Shown here: piece by piece, positions 26,762 to 38,592 of the stretch | How the letters are laid out: every line of letters begins with the position of its first letter | Position numbering within the stretch: the stretch's first letter is position 1 | NCBI RefSeq assembly: GCF_023556315.2 | Contig: NZ_CP116221.1 | Location: forward strand, 2,677,001 to 2,741,000 | Direction of reading: 5' to 3' | Length of the DNA stretch: 64,000 nt | From: Psychroserpens ponticola | Lineage (GTDB): Bacteria > Bacteroidota > Bacteroidia > Flavobacteriales > Flavobacteriaceae | Translations under genes and position numbers: made by a program | The notes under the pieces: model-generated | Told to the model about the DNA's origin: nothing | Databases searched by the model: none | The model's input: only the letters and a program-made list of their open reading frames with translations

Positions 26762-27113
26762 ATTCAATGGAATTGGAGGTTGCTCAAAAAAAATATTTTG
26801 AGCAACTGCGAAATACAGTCTCAAATTCTGATTTCAAATAGAAAATTTATGCCTGACCTGTTGGTCCAAAATTCAATGGAATTGGAGGTTGCTCAAAAAA
26901 AATATTTTGAGCACCTGCAAAATACAGTCTCAAATTCTGATTTCAAATAGAAAATTTATGCTTGACCTGTTGGTCCAAAATTCAATGGAATTGGAGGTTG
27001 CTCAAAAAAAATATTTTGAGCACCTGCAAAATACAGTCTCAAATTCTGATTTCAAATAGAAAATTTATGCCTGACCTGTTGGTCCAAAATTCAATGGAAT
27101 TGGAGGTTGCTCA
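26762..27113 (-). repeat. 109-bp tandem repeat copying the 3' end of the DUF3467 gene
   Basis: Full units start at 26762, 26871 and 26980, and a fourth, partial one (27089-27113) lies inside the DUF3467 coding sequence. Units differ by one to three bases. Read on the minus strand, each repeats the codons for EQPPIPLNFGPTGQA plus stop, preceded by a spacer that contains a TGCTCAAAA / TTTTGAGCA hairpin. A degenerate remnant precedes the first unit (26743-26761). The sequence accounts for the whole 375-bp gap between the terminator and the DUF3467 stop codon. Confidence 0.93.
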
Positions 27114-27379
27114 TAATCTTTGATTTCTCCATGAGCTTTCTCAAATCTATTTACGTTATCTCCTAATGCCTTCAATAAACGTTTTGCATGTTGAGGCGTT
27201 AAAATAATCCTGGATTTAACTTTACTCTTTGGAGTTCCAGGCATTATGCTCACAAAGTCAACTACAAACTCTGAAACTGAATGATTTATAATTGCTAGAT
27301 TAGAATACGTTCCTTCTGCAATTTTTTCATCTAATTCTATATTGATTCCTGGTTTTTTTTGTTTTTTATCGTCTGCCAT
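27065..27379 (-). CDS. DUF3467 domain protein
   Basis: This cytoplasmic 104-residue protein has no signal peptide. The DUF3467 core runs from about residue 12 to 90 (GTYSNLAIINHSVSEF, FVSIMPG, LTPQHAKRLLKALGDN). The family is widespread in bacteria and its function is unknown. The gene lies downstream of rpoC on the same strand, but a terminator separates them, so it is probably independent. A perfect 18-bp inverted repeat lies 17 bp before the ATG. The last 14 codons and the stop are copied three more times downstream in a 109-bp tandem repeat, which is unusual. Confidence 0.9.
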   Translation of the reverse strand: MADDKKQKKPGINIELDEKIAEGTYSNLAIINHSVSEFVVDFVSIMPGTPKSKVKSRIILTPQHAKRLLKALGDNVNRFEKAHGEIKDYEQPPIPLNFGPTGQA

Positions 27380-27395
27380 TATAAACTTGTTTATG

Positions 27396-27413
27396 TTTCC
27401 GATAAATCGGAAA
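27396..27413 (-). promoter_or_regulatory. 18-bp inverted repeat upstream of the DUF3467 gene
   Basis: TTTCCGAT-AA-ATCGGAAA is a perfect palindrome in the leader region. It could be an operator or an mRNA hairpin close to the start codon. No T tract follows on the minus strand, so it is not a terminator for rpoC. Confidence 0.45.
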
Positions 27414-27437
27414 ACTAATTATTAATATATTTAATAA

Positions 27438-27473
27438 AAAAGCCTTCATACATATGAATGCGTGAAGGCTTTT
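27438..27473 (-). terminator. Terminator after rpoC
   Basis: An 11-bp stem (AAAAGCCTTCA with TGAAGGCTTTT) surrounds a 14-nt loop 40 bp past the rpoC stop codon, with T-rich flank. It likely ends the tuf-to-rpoC transcript. Confidence 0.85.
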
Positions 27474-27484
27474 ATTATATAGAG

Positions 27485-27504
27485 ATTCTTGCCTTCGCAA
27501 GAAT
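27485..27504. repeat. Small intergenic hairpin with CTTC loop
   Basis: ATTCTTGC-CTTC-GCAAGAAT forms a perfect 8-bp stem between the rpoC stop and its terminator. It resembles short palindromes I recall as dispersed in flavobacterial genomes. No second copy occurs in this window, so its repeat status is inferred. Confidence 0.4.
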
Positions 27505-27512
27505 GACAACTG

Positions 27513-30500
27513 TTAGTTGTAGTTCATCTCTTCTTTTGCTTTCATCATTTCATTGAATTCTTCTTTAGAACCTACAATGATGTTATCAAATTTTCTAACA
27601 CCTGTTCCTGCTGGAATTCTATGACCAACAATTACATTTTCTTTCAATCCTTCAAGATCGTCAACTTTAGCATTTACAGCTGCTTCGTTAAGAACCTTAG
27701 TTGTTTCTTGGAACGATGCTGCAGATATAAATGATTTCGTCTGTAAAGATGCTCTTGTAATACCTTGTAAAATAGGTGTAGCTGTAGCAGGTTTTGCATC
27801 TCTTGCAGTTGCCAACGCTTTATCTTCTCTACGTAGTATTGAATTCTCATCTCTTAACTCTCTAGCTGTTAAAATCTGTCCTGCCTTTAAAGTTTCAGAA
27901 TCTCCAGCTTCTTCGACAACTTTCATTCCAAAAATCTTATCGTTTTCTTCAATAAAATCTGCTTTATGAGCTAATTGATCTTCTAAGAAAATCGTATCAC
28001 CAGAATCAATAATTCTAACTTTACGCATCATTTGTCTTACAACAACTTCAAAGTGCTTGTCATTAATCTTTACACCTTGTAAACGATATACTTCTTGTAC
28101 TTCGTTTACTAAGTATTGTTGCACAGCTGAAGGGCCTTTGATATTCAAAATATCATTAGGAGTAATTGAACCATCAGATAATGGCATACAAGCTTTTACA
28201 TAATCATTTTCTTGCACAAGAATTTGATTAGATAATTTAACTAAGTATTTCTTAATCTCACCTAATTTAGACTCAATGATAATTTCACGATTACCTCTTT
28301 TGATTTTTCCGAAAGATACAACACCATCAATCTCACTAACAACAGCAGGATTAGAAGGGTTACGTGCTTCAAATAATTCAGTTACACGAGGTAAACCACC
28401 TGTAATATCACCTGCTTTAGCAGATTTACGAGGAATCTTAACTAAAATTTTACCAACTTTAACTTTTTCACCATCATCAATCATAAGGTGAGCTCCAACA
28501 GGTAAATTGTATGAACGTATCGTTTCTCCTTTAGCATCCTCAATAAGAAGCGTAGGAATTAATTTCTTGTTTCTAGATTCAGAAATTACTTTCTCTTGGA
28601 AACCAGTTTGCTCATCAATTTCTACTTGATAAGTGATACCTTGCTCAATGTTTTCAAATCTCACTTTACCAGCAAATTCTGAAATAATCACACCATTATA
28701 TGGATCCCACTGACAAATAATATCTCCTGCTTTCACTTTATCACCTGGTTTAACATAGATGAATGATCCATAAGGAATATTATTCGTACTAAGTGTGATA
28801 CCAGTTTTAGTATCAACTAATTTTAATTCTGAAGTACGAGAGATAACTACGTTAACATCTTTACCTTCATTATCCTTAGTCTTAACCGTTTTTAGGTCTT
28901 CAATTTCTGCAACACCATCAAACTTAACAGTTAATTTGTTTTCTTCGGAAATGTTACCTGCAACACCACCAACGTGGAATGTACGTAAAGTAAGCTGTGT
29001 TCCTGGTTCACCAATTGATTGTGCCGCAACGACACCAACAGCTTCTCCACGTTGAACCATTTTACCTGTCGCTAAATTACGACCATAACATTTTGAACAA
29101 ATACCTTTCTTAGCTTCACAAGTTAATGCTGAACGTACTTCAACAGAATCTAAAGCAGACGCTTGAATACGTTTAGCAATATCATCATGGATATGACCAC
29201 CTGCTTCAACTAATAGCTCTTCGGTAATTGGGTCAAAAACATCATTTAAAGATGTACGACCAACTATTCTAGCTTCAAGCGTTTCAATTATTTCTTCGTT
29301 TTTCTTTAACGGATTGACTTCAATACCTCTTAATGTACCACAATCTTCAGTGTAGATAATAACATCTTGAGACACATCAACTAAACGACGCGTTAAATAA
29401 CCAGCATCTGCAGTTTTAAGTGCTGTATCGGCAAGACCTTTACGTGCACCGTGAGTAGAGATAAAGTAATCTAAAATTGAAAGACCTTCTTTAAAGTTAG
29501 CAAGAATTGGGTTTTCAATAATCGATCCTCCACCTGCAGTAGATTTCTTAGGTTTCGCCATTAATCCACGCATACCTGTCAACTGACGAATCTGTTCTTT
29601 AGATCCACGAGCTCCAGAATCAAGCATCATAAACACCGAGTTAAACCCTTGTTGATCTTCTCGAATACGCTTCATAGACAACTCTGTTAATTCAGCATTT
29701 GTAGATGTCCAGATATCAATAACTTGATTATAACGTTCGTTATTTGTTATTAATCCCATATTATAGTTGCCCATAATACCATCAACTAAACCATTAGCTT
29801 TGTCAATCATACCTTGTTTTTCAGGTGGAATAATAATATCCCCTAAACTGAACGACAGACCACCTTGAAAGGCAAATTTATATCCTTGAGTTTTAATTTC
29901 ATCTAAGAAGGCAGCTGTTACTGGTACACTTGTCTTTTTTAGAATACCATGAATAATATCTCTTAAAGATTTCTTAGTCAATACCTCATTAATGTAACCT
30001 GCAGCAGCTGGAACTTTTTCGTTAAAAAGCACACGACCAACAGTAGTTTCAATAATTTGAGTAGTTAACTCTCCTTCTTCATTAAAATCTTGAGTTCTTA
30101 CTTTAATACCTGCATTTAATTCTACTTTTTTCTCATTGTAAGCAATTGTTACTTCTTCTGGAGAGTAGAATGATAAGCCTTCACCTAAAACTTTTACGTC
30201 TTTAGTTGATTTTCTGAGCTTGGTCATATAGTAAAGACCAAGTACCATATCCTGAGAAGGAACAGTTACTGGAGCACCATTTGCTGGATTTAAGATATTA
30301 TGAGATGCCAACATTAATAATTGACACTCTAAAATAGCTTCAGGTCCAAGTGGTAAATGAACCGCCATCTGGTCACCATCAAAATCGGCATTAAATGCAG
30401 TACACACTAATGGGTGTAACTGAATTGCTTTCCCTTCAATTAATTTTGGTTGGAAAGCTTGAATACCAAGTCTGTGTAGTGTAGGAGCACGGTTTAGTAA

Positions 30501-31814
30501 TACAGGATGTCCTTTAAGAACATTCTCTAAGATATCCCAAACAACAGGCTCTTTTCTATCTATAATTTTCTTTGCAGATTTTACAGTTTTTACAATTCCT
30601 CTTTCAATCAATTTTCTAATGATAAAAGGTTTGTAAAGTTCTGCTGCCATACCTTTCGGCAATCCACATTCAAATAATTTTAATTCTGGTCCAACAACAA
30701 TTACAGAACGTGCAGAATAGTCAACACGTTTACCAAGTAAGTTTTGACGGAAACGTCCTTGCTTACCTTTTAATGAGTCAGATAATGATTTTAAAGGTCT
30801 ATTAGAATCCGTTTTTACTGCAGAAGCTTTACGTGTGTTATCAAACAATGAATCTACAGATTCTTGTAACATACGTTTTTCATTACGAAGAATTACTTCT
30901 GGAGCTTTAATTTCAACTAAACGTTTTAAACGGTTGTTACGAATAATAACACGACGATATAAATCATTTAAATCAGACGTTGCAAAACGTCCACCATCTA
31001 AAGGCACTAATGGTCTTAATTCTGGTGGAATGATTGGAATAGCCTTCATAATCATCCACTCAGGTCTATTCTCTCTATTTAAATTTGAATCTCTAAATGC
31101 TTCAACAACTTGTAAACGTTTTAAGGCTTCAGTTTTACGTTGTTTAGAGGTTTCTGTATTTGCTTTATGACGTAACTCAAATGATAAGTCATCTAAATCA
31201 ATTCTTGCTAAAAGGTCAATTAAGCATTCCGCTCCCATTTTAGCAATAAATTTATTTGGATCTGTATCATCTAAATACTGATTTTCTTTAGGTAGAGTCT
31301 CCATAATATTTAGGTACTCTTCCTCAGTTAAGAAATCCATTTTTTGTAATGGTTCTCCTTCAGCATTCATAGCTTCACCTGCTTGAATAACAACATAACG
31401 CTCATAATAGATAATCATATCTAAACGCTTTGATGGTAACCCAAGTAAGTATCCAATTTTATTTGGCAACGAACGGAAATACCAGATATGAGCTACAGGC
31501 ACAACAAGGTTGATGTGTCCTACTCTATCACGACGTACTTTCTTTTCAGTTACTTCAACACCACAACGATCACAAACGATTCCTTTATAGCGTATTCTTT
31601 TATATTTACCACAAGCACATTCAAAATCCTTCACAGGACCAAAAATACGCTCACAGAATAAACCATCACGTTCAGGTTTATGTGTTCGATAATTAATAGT
31701 TTCTGGTTTTAAAACTTCACCACGAGACGCTGCCAAAACAGATTCTGGAGATGCTAGACCAATAGAGATTTTACTAAATCTCTGTATTACATTCTTATCA
31801 TGTCTTCTTGCCAT
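27513..31814 (-). CDS. rpoC: RNA polymerase subunit beta'
   Basis: This is the largest subunit of the core RNA polymerase. The N-terminal zinc-binding Cys residues ([15 protein letters not shown]), the catalytic [12 protein letters not shown] loop (around residue 470) and the trigger-loop/bridge-helix region ([19 protein letters not shown]) are all present. The C-terminal region includes [11 protein letters not shown]. From the ATG at 31814 it is 1433 residues, normal for flavobacteria, and begins [15 protein letters not shown] like its relatives. An in-frame TTG at 31841 would add nine residues and is less likely. It follows rpoB by 65 bp and is the last gene of the operon. Confidence 0.97.
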   Translation of the reverse strand: MARRHDKNVIQRFSKISIGLASPESVLAASRGEVLKPETINYRTHKPERDGLFCERIFGPVKDFECACGKYKRIRYKGIVCDRCGVEVTEKKVRRDRVGHINLVVPVAHIWYFRSLPNKIGYLLGLPSKRLDMIIYYERYVVIQAGEAMNAEGEPLQKMDFLTEEEYLNIMETLPKENQYLDDTDPNKFIAKMGAECLIDLLARIDLDDLSFELRHKANTETSKQRKTEALKRLQVVEAFRDSNLNRENRPEWMIMKAIPIIPPELRPLVPLDGGRFATSDLNDLYRRVIIRNNRLKRLVEIKAPEVILRNEKRMLQESVDSLFDNTRKASAVKTDSNRPLKSLSDSLKGKQGRFRQNLLGKRVDYSARSVIVVGPELKLFECGLPKGMAAELYKPFIIRKLIERGIVKTVKSAKKIIDRKEPVVWDILENVLKGHPVLLNRAPTLHRLGIQAFQPKLIEGKAIQLHPLVCTAFNADFDGDQMAVHLPLGPEAILECQLLMLASHNILNPANGAPVTVPSQDMVLGLYYMTKLRKSTKDVKVLGEGLSFYSPEEVTIAYNEKKVELNAGIKVRTQDFNEEGELTTQIIETTVGRVLFNEKVPAAAGYINEVLTKKSLRDIIHGILKKTSVPVTAAFLDEIKTQGYKFAFQGGLSFSLGDIIIPPEKQGMIDKANGLVDGIMGNYNMGLITNNERYNQVIDIWTSTNAELTELSMKRIREDQQGFNSVFMMLDSGARGSKEQIRQLTGMRGLMAKPKKSTAGGGSIIENPILANFKEGLSILDYFISTHGARKGLADTALKTADAGYLTRRLVDVSQDVIIYTEDCGTLRGIEVNPLKKNEEIIETLEARIVGRTSLNDVFDPITEELLVEAGGHIHDDIAKRIQASALDSVEVRSALTCEAKKGICSKCYGRNLATGKMVQRGEAVGVVAAQSIGEPGTQLTLRTFHVGGVAGNISEENKLTVKFDGVAEIEDLKTVKTKDNEGKDVNVVISRTSELKLVDTKTGITLSTNNIPYGSFIYVKPGDKVKAGDIICQWDPYNGVIISEFAGKVRFENIEQGITYQVEIDEQTGFQEKVISESRNKKLIPTLLIEDAKGETIRSYNLPVGAHLMIDDGEKVKVGKILVKIPRKSAKAGDITGGLPRVTELFEARNPSNPAVVSEIDGVVSFGKIKRGNREIIIESKLGEIKKYLVKLSNQILVQENDYVKACMPLSDGSITPNDILNIKGPSAVQQYLVNEVQEVYRLQGVKINDKHFEVVVRQMMRKVRIIDSGDTIFLEDQLAHKADFIEENDKIFGMKVVEEAGDSETLKAGQILTARELRDENSILRREDKALATARDAKPATATPILQGITRASLQTKSFISAASFQETTKVLNEAAVNAKVDDLEGLKENVIVGHRIPAGTGVRKFDNIIVGSKEEFNEMMKAKEEMNYN

Positions 31815-31879
31815 AATTACTTTATAGTCTTGAGTTTTCAACCTTCAGTAAACAAAATACTGAAGGCTGTCAACTATTT

Positions 31880-34800
31880 TTATTCTTCTAATCTAATATC
31901 TAATCCTAATCCTTTCAATTCATGCATAAGTACATTGAAAGATTCAGGTAATCCTGGTTCTGGCATTGGCTCACCTTTTACGATAGCTTCGTAAGTTTTA
32001 GCTCTACCTATAACATCATCTGATTTTACTGTTAAGATTTCACGTAATGTACTTGAAGCTCCATAAGCCTCAAGTGCCCAAACTTCCATCTCACCAAAAC
32101 GCTGACCACCAAATTGTGCTTTACCACCTAAAGGTTGTTGCGTAATTAATGAGTAAGGACCTATTGAACGTGCGTGCATCTTATCATCAATCATATGACC
32201 TAGTTTAATCATATAAATGACACCAACTGTTGCAGGTTGATCAAAACGATCTCCAGTTCCACCATCATATAAATATGTATGACCAAATCTTGGCACACCA
32301 GCTTCATCTGTAAATCCGTTAATCTGATCTAGTGTTGCACCATCAAAAATTGGAGTCGCATATGTACGACCTAATTTTTGTCCAGCCCAACCAAGAACAG
32401 TTTCATAAATCTGTCCGATGTTCATACGAGATGGTACACCTAACGGGTTTAATACGATATCAACAGGAGTTCCATCTTCTAAGAATGGCATATCTTCTTG
32501 ACGAACGATACGAGCAACAATACCTTTGTTACCATGACGTCCTGCCATTTTATCTCCAACTTTTAATTTACGTTTCTTAGCAACATAAACCTTAGCCAAT
32601 TTGATAATACCTGCTGGTAACTCATCACCTACAGAAATGGTAAACTTCTCACGACGTAATGATCCTTGAAGATCATTTTCTTTAATCTTATAGTTGTGAA
32701 CTAAATCTGCAACTAATGAATTTAAATGAGTGTCTGTAGTCCAAACTCCTGAAGTTAAATGTGAATAATCATCAACTGAGTTTAACATCTTAAGTGTATA
32801 TTTCTTTCCTTTAGGAATGATTTCTTCACCTAAGTCATTATAGATACCTTGAGCAGTTTTACCATTAACAAGAGCGAATAATTTTTCAACTAAAACAGCT
32901 TGTAAATCATCAAACTTCTTGTAATAGATATTTTCTAATGCTTCAATATCTTCTTTATCTTTTGCTCTCTTACGCTTATCTTTAATAGCTCTTGAGAATA
33001 ATTTTTTCTCAATAACAACACCATGTAATGATGGAGATGCTTTTAAAGACGCGTCTTTTACATCACCTGCTTTATCACCAAAGATGGCACGTAATAATTT
33101 TTCTTCTGGTGTAGGATCAGATTCCCCTTTTGGTGTAATCTTACCAATAAGGATATCACCTGGCTTAATCTCTGCACCAATTCTAATCATACCATTTTCA
33201 TCAAGGTCTTTAGTAGCCTCTTCAGAAACATTAGGAATATCATTAGTTAATTCTTCGTTACCTAATTTGGTATCTCTAACTTCTAATGAATATTCATCAA
33301 TATGAATTGATGTAAATATATCATCACGTACTACTTTTTCTGAAATTACGATGGCATCCTCAAAGTTGTAACCTTTCCATGGCATAAATGCCACTTTCAT
33401 GTTACGACCTAATGCTAATTCTCCATTTTCAGTAGCATAACCTTGACAAAGAACTTGTCCTTTTTTAACTTTATCTCCTTTCTCAACGATTGGCTTTAAG
33501 TTAATTGAAGTTCCTTGGTTGGTTTTTCTGAATTTCACTAAAGGATATGTTTTGGTATCACTATCAAAACTTACCATGGCAGCTTCTTCAGAACGCTCAT
33601 ATTTTATAGTAATTTCATTTGCATCAACGTACTCAATAGTTCCATCTCCTTCAGCATTAATTAAAACTCTAGAATCTTGAGCTACCTGACGTTCAAGACC
33701 AGTTCCAACGATTGGTGCTTGCGGACGTAATAAAGGTACAGCTTGACGCATCATGTTAGATCCCATCAATGCACGGTTGGCATCATCATGTTCTAAGAAC
33801 GGAATCAATGACGCCGAAATAGAAGCAATTTGGTTTGGTGCAACATCAGTATAATTCACATTTGTTGGATCAATAACTGGAAAATCTCCTTCCTGACGTG
33901 CAATAATTTTATCTTCTAAAATTTTTCCATTATCATCAACACGAATATTCGCTTGCGCGATTAACATATCTTCTTCTTCTTCCGCACTTAAATATGTTGG
34001 TACATTCTTAATATCTACAACACCATTTTCTGATTTTCTATAAGGTGTTTCAATGAATCCCATTGAATTAACTTTAGCATAAACAGATAAAGATGAAATT
34101 AATCCAATGTTTGGTCCCTCAGGAGTTTCAATTGGACAAAGTCTTCCGTAGTGTGTATAGTGAACATCACGAACCTCAAACCCTGCTCTTTCTCTAGATA
34201 AACCTCCAGGTCCTAAAGCTGATAGACGACGTTTATGTGTAATCTCTGCAAGTGGATTCGTTTGATCCATAAACTGAGATAGCTGATTTGTTCCGAAGAA
34301 TGAATTAATAACAGAAGATAAGGTCTTCGCATTAATTAAATCAATCGGTGTAAACACTTCATTGTCACGAACATTCATTCTTTCACGAATGGTACGAGCC
34401 ATACGTGCTAAACCAACACCAAATTGAGACGATAATTGCTCACCTACTGTACGTACACGACGGTTAGATAAGTGATCAATATCATCAATCTCTGCCTTAG
34501 AATTGATTAATTCGATTAAATATTTGATGATTGTAATGATATCTTCTTTGGTAAGCACTTGCTTATCCATTCCGATATCTAACTGTAATTTCTTGTTCAT
34601 TCTATAACGACCTACTTCACCTAAAGAGTAACGTTGGTCAGAGAAGAATAATTTATCTATAATACCACGTGCAGTTTCCTCATCTGGCGGCTCAGCATTA
34701 CGCAATTGACGATAGATATGCTCAACAGCTTCTTTTTCAGAGTTTGTTGGATCTTTCTGTAATGTATTATGAATAATTGCATAATCTCCTTGTTGTGCAC

Positions 34801-35692
34801 TTTCTTTATGTAAAAGAATAGTTTTGACACCAGCTTCAAGGATTTCTTCAATATTATCTTTATCAATAATTGTGTCACGATCTAAGACTATTTCGTTACG
34901 TTCAATAGAAACAACTTCTCCAGTATCTTCATCAACGAAATCTTCATGCCATGTATTTAAAACACGAGCAGCCAGTTTACGACCAACAACTTTTTTAAGA
35001 CCAGATTTTGATACTTTAACTTCTTCAGCAAGATCAAAAATCTCTAAAATGTCTTTATCACGTTCAAAGCCGATAGCTCTGAATAATGTTGTAACAGGTA
35101 ATTTTTTCTTTCTATCAATGTAAGCATACATTACCTGGTTAATATCTGTAGCAAATTCTATCCAAGATCCTTTAAAAGGAATTACTCTTGCAGAATATAA
35201 TTTTGTACCATTGGCATGGAAAGACTGACTAAAGAATACACCTGGAGATCTATGTAATTGAGATACAACTACACGTTCTGCACCATTGATACAGAATGTT
35301 CCACTAGGTGTCATATAAGGAATTGTTCCAAGATATACATCTTGAACAATTGTTTCAAAGTCTTCATGCTCAGGATCTGTACAATACAATTTTAAACGTG
35401 CTTTTAAAGGCACACTGTATGTCAGTCCTCTTTCGATACATTCTTCAATTGAATATCTTGGTGGATCAATGAAATAATCCAAAAATTCTAATACGAATTG
35501 GTTACGTGTATCTGTAATAGGAAAGTTTTCCATGAAGGTATTATATAGTCCTTCATTTCCTCTTTGTTCTGATTTTGTCTCTAACTGGAAAAAATCCTGA
35601 AAGGATTTAATTTGAATATCCAAGAAATCTGGATAATCAGTTCTGTTAATTATGGAAGAGAAATTTAATCTTTCAGCTGTATTTGCTAACAT
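31880..35692 (-). CDS. rpoB: RNA polymerase subunit beta
   Basis: This is the core polymerase subunit that, with beta', forms the active centre and is the usual target of rifampicin. The rifampicin-binding cluster ([20 protein letters not shown], then [13 protein letters not shown]), the DNA-channel motif [12 protein letters not shown] and the C-terminal clamp ([20 protein letters not shown]) are intact. The length of 1270 residues is normal for flavobacteria. The Rif cluster shows no obvious resistance substitution by eye. It starts 124 bp after rplL, with a large hairpin in between, and precedes rpoC. Confidence 0.98.
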   Translation of the reverse strand: MLANTAERLNFSSIINRTDYPDFLDIQIKSFQDFFQLETKSEQRGNEGLYNTFMENFPITDTRNQFVLEFLDYFIDPPRYSIEECIERGLTYSVPLKARLKLYCTDPEHEDFETIVQDVYLGTIPYMTPSGTFCINGAERVVVSQLHRSPGVFFSQSFHANGTKLYSARVIPFKGSWIEFATDINQVMYAYIDRKKKLPVTTLFRAIGFERDKDILEIFDLAEEVKVSKSGLKKVVGRKLAARVLNTWHEDFVDEDTGEVVSIERNEIVLDRDTIIDKDNIEEILEAGVKTILLHKESAQQGDYAIIHNTLQKDPTNSEKEAVEHIYRQLRNAEPPDEETARGIIDKLFFSDQRYSLGEVGRYRMNKKLQLDIGMDKQVLTKEDIITIIKYLIELINSKAEIDDIDHLSNRRVRTVGEQLSSQFGVGLARMARTIRERMNVRDNEVFTPIDLINAKTLSSVINSFFGTNQLSQFMDQTNPLAEITHKRRLSALGPGGLSRERAGFEVRDVHYTHYGRLCPIETPEGPNIGLISSLSVYAKVNSMGFIETPYRKSENGVVDIKNVPTYLSAEEEEDMLIAQANIRVDDNGKILEDKIIARQEGDFPVIDPTNVNYTDVAPNQIASISASLIPFLEHDDANRALMGSNMMRQAVPLLRPQAPIVGTGLERQVAQDSRVLINAEGDGTIEYVDANEITIKYERSEEAAMVSFDSDTKTYPLVKFRKTNQGTSINLKPIVEKGDKVKKGQVLCQGYATENGELALGRNMKVAFMPWKGYNFEDAIVISEKVVRDDIFTSIHIDEYSLEVRDTKLGNEELTNDIPNVSEEATKDLDENGMIRIGAEIKPGDILIGKITPKGESDPTPEEKLLRAIFGDKAGDVKDASLKASPSLHGVVIEKKLFSRAIKDKRKRAKDKEDIEALENIYYKKFDDLQAVLVEKLFALVNGKTAQGIYNDLGEEIIPKGKKYTLKMLNSVDDYSHLTSGVWTTDTHLNSLVADLVHNYKIKENDLQGSLRREKFTISVGDELPAGIIKLAKVYVAKKRKLKVGDKMAGRHGNKGIVARIVRQEDMPFLEDGTPVDIVLNPLGVPSRMNIGQIYETVLGWAGQKLGRTYATPIFDGATLDQINGFTDEAGVPRFGHTYLYDGGTGDRFDQPATVGVIYMIKLGHMIDDKMHARSIGPYSLITQQPLGGKAQFGGQRFGEMEVWALEAYGASSTLREILTVKSDDVIGRAKTYEAIVKGEPMPEPGLPESFNVLMHELKGLGLDIRLEE

Positions 35693-35756
35693 CGATGAAC
35701 GAGATTTTGATTAAAAAATAATTTATTTTCTTATGTACATTTTATATACACAAAAG

Positions 35757-35794
35757 GGTTTAGGTCATTTCGATTATTTCGAAAGACCTAAACC
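35757..35794 (-). promoter_or_regulatory. Hairpin between rplL and rpoB, candidate attenuator
   Basis: A 10-bp stem (35757-35766 with 35785-35794) extends by six more pairs past a single bulged A to a 5-nt loop. On the minus strand it is followed by CCCTTTTG, a weak T tract. Its position matches the known rplL-rpoB attenuator of E. coli, so partial termination or RNA processing is plausible. Confidence 0.65.
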
Positions 35795-35816
35795 ATAATT
35801 TGTAGGTTTGTTAAGC

Positions 35817-36191
35817 TTACTTAAGCTCAACCTCTGCTCCTGCTTCTTCTAATTGAGATTTTAGAGCTTCAGCTTCGTCTTTAGCAACACCTTCTTTGAT
35901 TGCACTTGGTGCATCATCAACTAAACCTTTAGCTTCTTTTAATCCTAAACCAGTTAATTCTTTAACTAATTTCACAACAGCTAATTTAGAACCACCTGCT
36001 GCTTTAAGGATTACGTCGAATTCTGATTTTTCTTCAGCTGCTTCTGCACCTGCTCCTCCACCTGCTGCTACTGCTACTGCTGCTGCTGCTGGTTCGATAC
36101 CATATTCGTCTTTTAATATTGTAGCTAATTCATTAACTTCTTTTACTGTTAAATTAACTAATTGTTCTGCGAAATCTTTTAAATCTGCCAT
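35817..36191 (-). CDS. rplL: Ribosomal protein bL12 (L7/L12)
   Basis: This stalk protein of the large ribosomal subunit binds translation factors. Its 124 residues show an N-terminal dimerisation helix ([20 protein letters not shown]), an Ala/Gly-rich hinge (about 35-50) and the C-terminal factor-binding domain with [18 protein letters not shown]. It follows rplJ by 60 bp, the standard rplJ-rplL arrangement. A long hairpin separates it from rpoB. Confidence 0.98.
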   Translation of the reverse strand: MADLKDFAEQLVNLTVKEVNELATILKDEYGIEPAAAAVAVAAGGGAGAEAAEEKSEFDVILKAAGGSKLAVVKLVKELTGLGLKEAKGLVDDAPSAIKEGVAKDEAEALKSQLEEAGAEVELK

Positions 36192-36251
36192 TTTCTACCG
36201 TTTTTAATAATTTTAATAAAATATAATTTGTTTAAGTGCGTACTTAGTTGA

Positions 36252-36773
36252 TTATCCTTCTTTTTCGGATAATGTTTTAATAATACCTGCGATTGTTCCA
36301 CCACCTGATTTAAGTGCTGAAATAACATTTTTAGCTGGTGATTGTAATAATCCAACAATCTCTCCAATCAATTCTTCTTTAGACTTGATATCTACTAACA
36401 TGTCTAATTGATCATCTCCAAGGTAAACTGCTTCTTCAATAAAAGCTCCTTTAAGCAAAGGCTTTTCAGATTTTTTACGGAAATTTTTAATTACTTTGGC
36501 TGGAGCGTTTCCAGTTTCAGAGTACATTACTGAGGTATTACCTTTTAAAACTGTTGGAAGTTCTCCAAAATCTCTTTCAGAAGCTTCCATAGCTTTAGTT
36601 AATAATGTGTTTTTTACTACGCTTAATTGTACGTTTGCTTTAAAACAAGCACGACGTAGATCTGAAGTGTTACCTGCATTTAATCCTGATATATCAGCTA
36701 GATATATATTTGCATTATCTGCTAATTGAGCAGTTAACTCTTCAATTACTTGTGATTTTTCTTCTCTTGTCAT
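36252..36773 (-). CDS. rplJ: Ribosomal protein uL10
   Basis: This is the base of the ribosomal stalk, carrying the L7/L12 dimers on its C-terminal helix. The 173-residue protein begins MTREEKSQVIEELTAQLAD and contains LRRACFKANVQLSVVKNTL and FIEEAVYLGDDQ, typical for the family. Only 20 bp separate it from rplA, so the long L10 leader used for autoregulation in E. coli is not present immediately upstream of this gene. Confidence 0.97.
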   Translation of the reverse strand: MTREEKSQVIEELTAQLADNANIYLADISGLNAGNTSDLRRACFKANVQLSVVKNTLLTKAMEASERDFGELPTVLKGNTSVMYSETGNAPAKVIKNFRKKSEKPLLKGAFIEEAVYLGDDQLDMLVDIKSKEELIGEIVGLLQSPAKNVISALKSGGGTIAGIIKTLSEKEG

Positions 36774-36793
36774 AATAATAAAGATTTAACTAC

Positions 36794-37483
36794 TTATGCG
36801 AATTTAACATCAATTGCAATACTCGGACTCATTGTACTAGACATAAAGATACTCTTCATGTATACACCTTTCGACGAGGTAGGTTTCAACTTATTTAAAG
36901 TGGTTAACAATTCCATTGCATTGTCCTGTAATTTATCAGCACTAAAAGATGCTTTACCTATAGGAGCGTGTACAATTCCTGTTTTATCAACTTTAAAATC
37001 TATTTTACCAGCTTTTACTTCAGCCACTGCTTTAGCAACATCCATAGTAACTGTTCCTGTTTTTGGATTTGGCATTAAACCTCTTGGACCTAATACTCTA
37101 CCTAAAGGACCTAATTTACCCATGATAGCTGGCATAGTAACGATAACGTCAACATCTGTCCAACCACCTTTAATTTTTTCCAGGTATTCATCAAGTCCTA
37201 CATAGTCAGCTCCAGCAGCTTTAGCTTCTTCCTCTTTATCAGGAGTTACTAATGCTAAAACTTTCATGTCTTTACCTGTTCCATGTGGAAGAGATACGAC
37301 ACCTCTCACCATTTGGTTTGCTTTACGAGGATCTACACCTAATCTAATTGCTAAATCAACTGAAGCATCAAATTTTGTATAAGTGATTTCCTTTAATAAT
37401 GCCGAAGCTTCTTCGATAGAATATAATTTATTCTTATCTACTTTAGATTCAGATTCTTTTCTATTTTTTGTTATTCTTGCCAT
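36794..37483 (-). CDS. rplA: Ribosomal protein uL1
   Basis: This large-subunit protein forms the L1 stalk near the tRNA exit site. In many bacteria it also represses its own operon. The 229-residue sequence carries the family signature region ([20 protein letters not shown], then MPNPKTGTV) and [19 protein letters not shown]. It lies 11 bp after rplK, so the two are certainly co-transcribed. Confidence 0.98.
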   Translation of the reverse strand: MARITKNRKESESKVDKNKLYSIEEASALLKEITYTKFDASVDLAIRLGVDPRKANQMVRGVVSLPHGTGKDMKVLALVTPDKEEEAKAAGADYVGLDEYLEKIKGGWTDVDVIVTMPAIMGKLGPLGRVLGPRGLMPNPKTGTVTMDVAKAVAEVKAGKIDFKVDKTGIVHAPIGKASFSADKLQDNAMELLTTLNKLKPTSSKGVYMKSIFMSSTMSPSIAIDVKFA

Positions 37484-37494
37484 TTCAAAAATTT

Positions 37495-37935
37495 TTAGTT
37501 AGGTGCTTCACCACCTTTAACTGTGATTCCCATTGATCTTGCAGTACCAGCAACCATTTTCATAGCAGATTCGATTTTAAAGGCATTTAAATCTACCATC
37601 TTATCTTCTGCGATTGCTTTAACTTGATCCCAAGTAACTTTTGCTACTTTCTTTCTGTTCGGTTCTCCAGATCCTTTTTTTACTTTGGCCGCTTCTAATA
37701 ATTGCACTGCCGCAGGAGGTGTTTTGATCACGAAATCAAAAGACTTATCTTTATAAACAGAAATAACAACTGGAAGAACTTTACCAGGTTTGTCCTGAGT
37801 TCTAGCGTTGAATTGCTTACAAAATTCCATGATATTAACTCCAGCAGCACCTAAAGCGGGTCCAACCGGTGGCGACGGATTCGCTGCACCTCCCCGAACT
37901 TGTAATTTAACTACTTTACCTAATTCTTTTGCCAT
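37495..37935 (-). CDS. rplK: Ribosomal protein uL11
   Basis: This protein sits at the GTPase-associated centre of the large subunit and is needed for the stringent response by RelA-type enzymes. Its 146 residues start [20 protein letters not shown], with the Pro-rich [20 protein letters not shown] and the C-terminal rRNA-binding part ([18 protein letters not shown]). It lies 72 bp downstream of nusG. Confidence 0.98.
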   Translation of the reverse strand: MAKELGKVVKLQVRGGAANPSPPVGPALGAAGVNIMEFCKQFNARTQDKPGKVLPVVISVYKDKSFDFVIKTPPAAVQLLEAAKVKKGSGEPNRKKVAKVTWDQVKAIAEDKMVDLNAFKIESAMKMVAGTARSMGITVKGGEAPN

Positions 37936-38007
37936 TTTACTTATTTTAGTTTTGCACCTCTTTCATTTTGGAAGCTAAAAGACATGCTATCTATATTGTA
38001 ACAATTA

Positions 38008-38565
38008 TTATACTTTTTCAACTTGCATATAACTTAATTCTAATGGTGTTTTTCTTCCGAAAATTTTAACCATCACTTCAAGTTTACGCTTTTCTTCATT
38101 TATCTTTTCGATAGTACCATCAAATCCATTGAATGGACCATCTATAACTTTAACAGTTTCCCCTCTAGTAAAAGGAATTGCAACATTTACGTCAGCATCT
38201 ACAGTTAATTCATCAACTTTACCTAACATTCTATTAACTTCGGACTGTCTTAATGGAACAGGATCTCCTCCTTTAGTTTCTCCCAAAAACCCAATAACGT
38301 TAGTTATAGATTTAATGATATGAGGAATTTCTCCACTTAAATTTGCCTGAATCATTATATAACCTGGAAAGTAAACTTTTTCCTTGTTTATTTTTTTTCC
38401 ATTACGGATTTGAATTACTTTTTCAGTAGGCACTAAAACTTGATCAACAAAATCTTCTAAACCTAATCTAGAAATTTCATTTTCTATATAAGCCTTAATC
38501 TTATTCTCTTGACCACTTACAGCTCTAACTACGTACCATTTTTTATTTACACTTGTCTCAGACAT
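38008..38565 (-). CDS. nusG: Transcription termination/antitermination factor NusG
   Basis: NusG binds RNA polymerase and couples transcription to translation or termination. The 185-residue sequence has the NGN domain (KKWYVVRAVSGQENKIKAYI, VYFPGYIMIQ) and a C-terminal KOW domain (TRGETVKVIDGPFNGFDGTI). It lies 27 bp after secE, the usual order. Confidence 0.98.
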   Translation of the reverse strand: MSETSVNKKWYVVRAVSGQENKIKAYIENEISRLGLEDFVDQVLVPTEKVIQIRNGKKINKEKVYFPGYIMIQANLSGEIPHIIKSITNVIGFLGETKGGDPVPLRQSEVNRMLGKVDELTVDADVNVAIPFTRGETVKVIDGPFNGFDGTIEKINEEKRKLEVMVKIFGRKTPLELSYMQVEKV

Positions 38566-38592
38566 TATTCTTTGCTTTTATAGTTAGTTTAG

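Noticed and set aside
31815-31841. TTG start nine codons upstream for rpoC
   Set aside because: Flavobacterial RpoC begins at the MAR... methionine; the extra residues have no conservation that I recognise.
36179-36729. Open frames overlapping rplJ on both strands (36179-36367 minus, 36496-36729 plus)
   Set aside because: They overlap a certain ribosomal protein gene out of frame or antisense and match nothing known.
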